6,768 nt of DNA from Chloroflexota bacterium (GTDB taxonomy: Bacteria > Chloroflexota > Anaerolineae > Aggregatilineales > UBA3940): NCBI GenBank assembly GCA_024643825.1, contig JAHEME010000157.1:1-6768 (forward strand), in the 5' to 3' direction. Below, one piece after another: positions 5,862-6,768 of the stretch. The position numbers were made by a program, and so were the translations under genes. Under the pieces are notes generated by a model. It was not told the origin of the DNA, did not search any database, and was given only the letters and a program-made list of their open reading frames with translations. Position 1 is the first letter of the stretch. Each line of letters starts with the position of its first letter.

Positions 5862-5900
5862 AAATGCGGGTGCTCCAAAGCACCCGCATTTCTGTTTTTT
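5862..5900 (+). terminator. Rho-independent terminator of the UBL-TM-Ig gene
   Basis: A perfect 13-bp stem (5862-5874, AAATGCGGGTGCT, with 5879-5891) closes on a CCAA loop and is followed by CTGTTTTTT (5892-5900). It starts 22 bp after the stop codon. The minus strand reads a shorter T-rich tail (ATTTTGGTTCC), so it may also stop the convergent NTF2-like gene. Confidence 0.92.
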
Positions 5901-5913
5901 GCCAGAGAAACGA

Positions 5914-6354
5914 TCAGCCCATATCCACGCCAAGCGCAGCAACGATGGCGAATACCCCGCCCGTCTCCGGTGTCACATCGAGGGTGAAGCCTTGCACCTG
6001 ATCCCCGGAAACGACCACCCGACCGGTTGCCTGCCGTATCTGGATCGAACGGCCCGTCGCGGGGATGAACGGGACGCCTACCGGGGAGAGATCAAGGTCC
6101 CCCGTGTTTGTCCCGGTGACCTGTACGGTCACATGCACCGTATCGCCTTCCACCGAATCAATCTGCGGGCTAAAGTGCCAATCAGGGAATCCGGCTTTCA
6201 TTCGGCCTGCTACCCCGCGCCACCGATCCATACTCACTGGTTGGGGCAGCGGCCCGCTGTATGTGAAGTCGTCCGTACAGTATTGAGCCGCCGTGTCAAG
6301 GTCGAGTGTATCGACTGCTGCAAGAAACGCTTCTGCTACTTCTCTGGTTCCCAT
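5914..6354 (-). CDS. NTF2-like / SnoaL-type small protein
   Basis: A 146-residue soluble protein with the cone-shaped alpha+beta-barrel pattern of the NTF2 superfamily. An N-terminal helix (REVAEAFLAAVDTLDLDTAAQY) leads to DDFTYSGP, then a helix with RWRGVAGRMKAGFPDWHF. Barrel strands follow: IDSVEGDTVHVTVQVTGTNTG (about 65-85), a loop IPATGR, and IQIRQATGRVVVSGDQVQGFTLDV. The FPDWHF and GTNTG...L....IPATGR spacing is that of SnoaL/ester-cyclase-like proteins. Such proteins include cyclases, isomerases and non-enzymatic binders, so the reaction cannot be assigned. The ATG at 6354 has AGGAG (6360-6364) 5 nt upstream. The upstream partial gene overlaps its first 19 bp, suggesting translational coupling. 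Length fits the family and no signal peptide is present, so it is cytoplasmic. Confidence 0.85.
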   Translation of the reverse strand: MGTREVAEAFLAAVDTLDLDTAAQYCTDDFTYSGPLPQPVSMDRWRGVAGRMKAGFPDWHFSPQIDSVEGDTVHVTVQVTGTNTGDLDLSPVGVPFIPATGRSIQIRQATGRVVVSGDQVQGFTLDVTPETGGVFAIVAALGVDMG

Positions 6355-6768
6355 TCTGTCTCCTGGCGAAGGTCGCCTGTCGTTTTGTGGGACGATGCCC
6401 CATGCATCGTCGCTGTCAGTGAGTGTAGACTGCGCCAGGGGAAAATCAACCGCATTATGGCGCGCGTGTCCACTGCGGGCTGCCAGTAAAATGAAAATCC
6501 GTTCTGCGAGACACTGACAAAGGTTCCATCGGGCAGAGTCAGGTAGCAGGTGCTGATCGCGCCAGTGGTGCTGAAGTAGTTACGCAGTATCCAGCATTGG
6601 CGCGTAATCGGCGTGTTGTATTCCGGGGCGACAGCCCAGCCCAGCCTGTCTTGATAGCCGGGACTCTGCGAGGCATCGCCGCGCCACACGATGCCGAAGC
6701 CGCTGATCGGGGCCAGCAGCCCGGCGGGGGCGGTGTAGTCCGCTGAGGTATCCCCGGTGATGTCTAAC
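6336..6768 (-). CDS. Hypothetical envelope-type protein, 3' part only
   Basis: The frame enters from the right edge (first full codon at 6767) and stays open to a TAG at 6336-6338, giving 143 visible residues; the true start is outside the window. The readable part begins LDITGDTSADYTAPAGLL, then has GFGIVWRGD, DRLGWAVAPEYNTP, TCYLTLPDGTF and NGFSFYW. This resembles repeat-like modules (FGxVWR...RLGWAxxPE...CYLxxPDG) that I recall at the C-termini of Chloroflexota envelope proteins; function is unknown. After NGFSFYWQ (near 6480) the composition changes to a basic, low-hydrophobicity tail (WRSLHSLTATMHGASS) unlike a folded domain, so the reading frame may run past its ancestral end. The last 19 bp overlap the NTF2-like gene in a different frame. 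The GTG at 6689 is internal to the module, not a start. Confidence 0.6.
   Translation of the reverse strand, partial: LDITGDTSADYTAPAGLLAPISGFGIVWRGDASQSPGYQDRLGWAVAPEYNTPITRQCWILRNYFSTTGAISTCYLTLPDGTFVSVSQNGFSFYWQPAVDTRAIMRLIFPWRSLHSLTATMHGASSHKTTGDLRQETEWEPEK
6391..6411. other. Hairpin inside the 3' tail of the partial gene
   Basis: An 8-bp perfect stem (GACGATGC 6391-6398 with GCATCGTC 6404-6411) closes on a 5-nt loop, 27 bp upstream of the Shine-Dalgarno of the NTF2-like gene. There is no U-tract. It could be a leftover intergenic hairpin or an mRNA structure that influences translation of the next gene; chance is also possible. Confidence 0.3.

Noticed and set aside
5845..6489. 214-residue plus-strand open frame antisense to the NTF2-like gene
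   Set aside because: It begins inside the terminator region, has no ribosome site or recognisable domain, and is the shadow of 5914-6354 and the following minus-strand frame.

Overview
The window reads as chromosomal DNA from a GC-rich environmental bacterium. I lean towards Chloroflexota (an Anaerolineae-like lineage) with moderate confidence. The reasons are two lipobox signal peptides, a PD40 beta-propeller lipoprotein, an extracytoplasmic NBR1-type Ig-like domain of a kind often met in that phylum, and a partial 'FGxVWR...RLGWA...PE' envelope-type protein. This is inferred from memory of protein families; no rRNA or other marker gene is present. I see no tRNA, rRNA, insertion sequence, CRISPR array or phage gene.

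Layout. 1-141 holds only an intrinsic terminator. 142-558 (-) is a four-helix DUF6326-type membrane protein. 720-2492 (+) is a complete ABC half-exporter (membrane domain plus ATPase). 2493-2811 is a gene-free gap with a degenerate 'ACGGAGA' intergenic repeat and a strong hairpin. 2812-3582 (+) is a lipid-anchored alpha-carbonic anhydrase with all catalytic residues but a short C-terminus. 3698-4606 (-) is a PD40/TolB-like six-bladed propeller lipoprotein. Divergent from it, across a 162-bp region with facing promoter candidates, 4769-5839 (+) encodes a ubiquitin-like domain, a helical linker, one membrane helix and a C-terminal NBR1-like Ig domain. A classic terminator follows. On the minus strand, 5914-6354 is an NTF2/SnoaL-like protein. 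It is overlapped by the 3' end of a partial gene (6336-6768) that runs off the window.

How the genes relate. Most are envelope proteins: membrane protein, exporter, lipid-anchored enzyme, lipoprotein propeller and a membrane-spanning UBL/Ig protein. They are largely single transcription units separated by hairpins, not one pathway operon. The only evident operon is the minus-strand pair at the right end. The best candidate for something unusual is the UBL-TM-Ig protein at 4769-5839, which would join a cytoplasmic ubiquitin-fold domain to an outside Ig-like domain. Its divergent partner, the propeller lipoprotein, could share its regulation and its side of the membrane.
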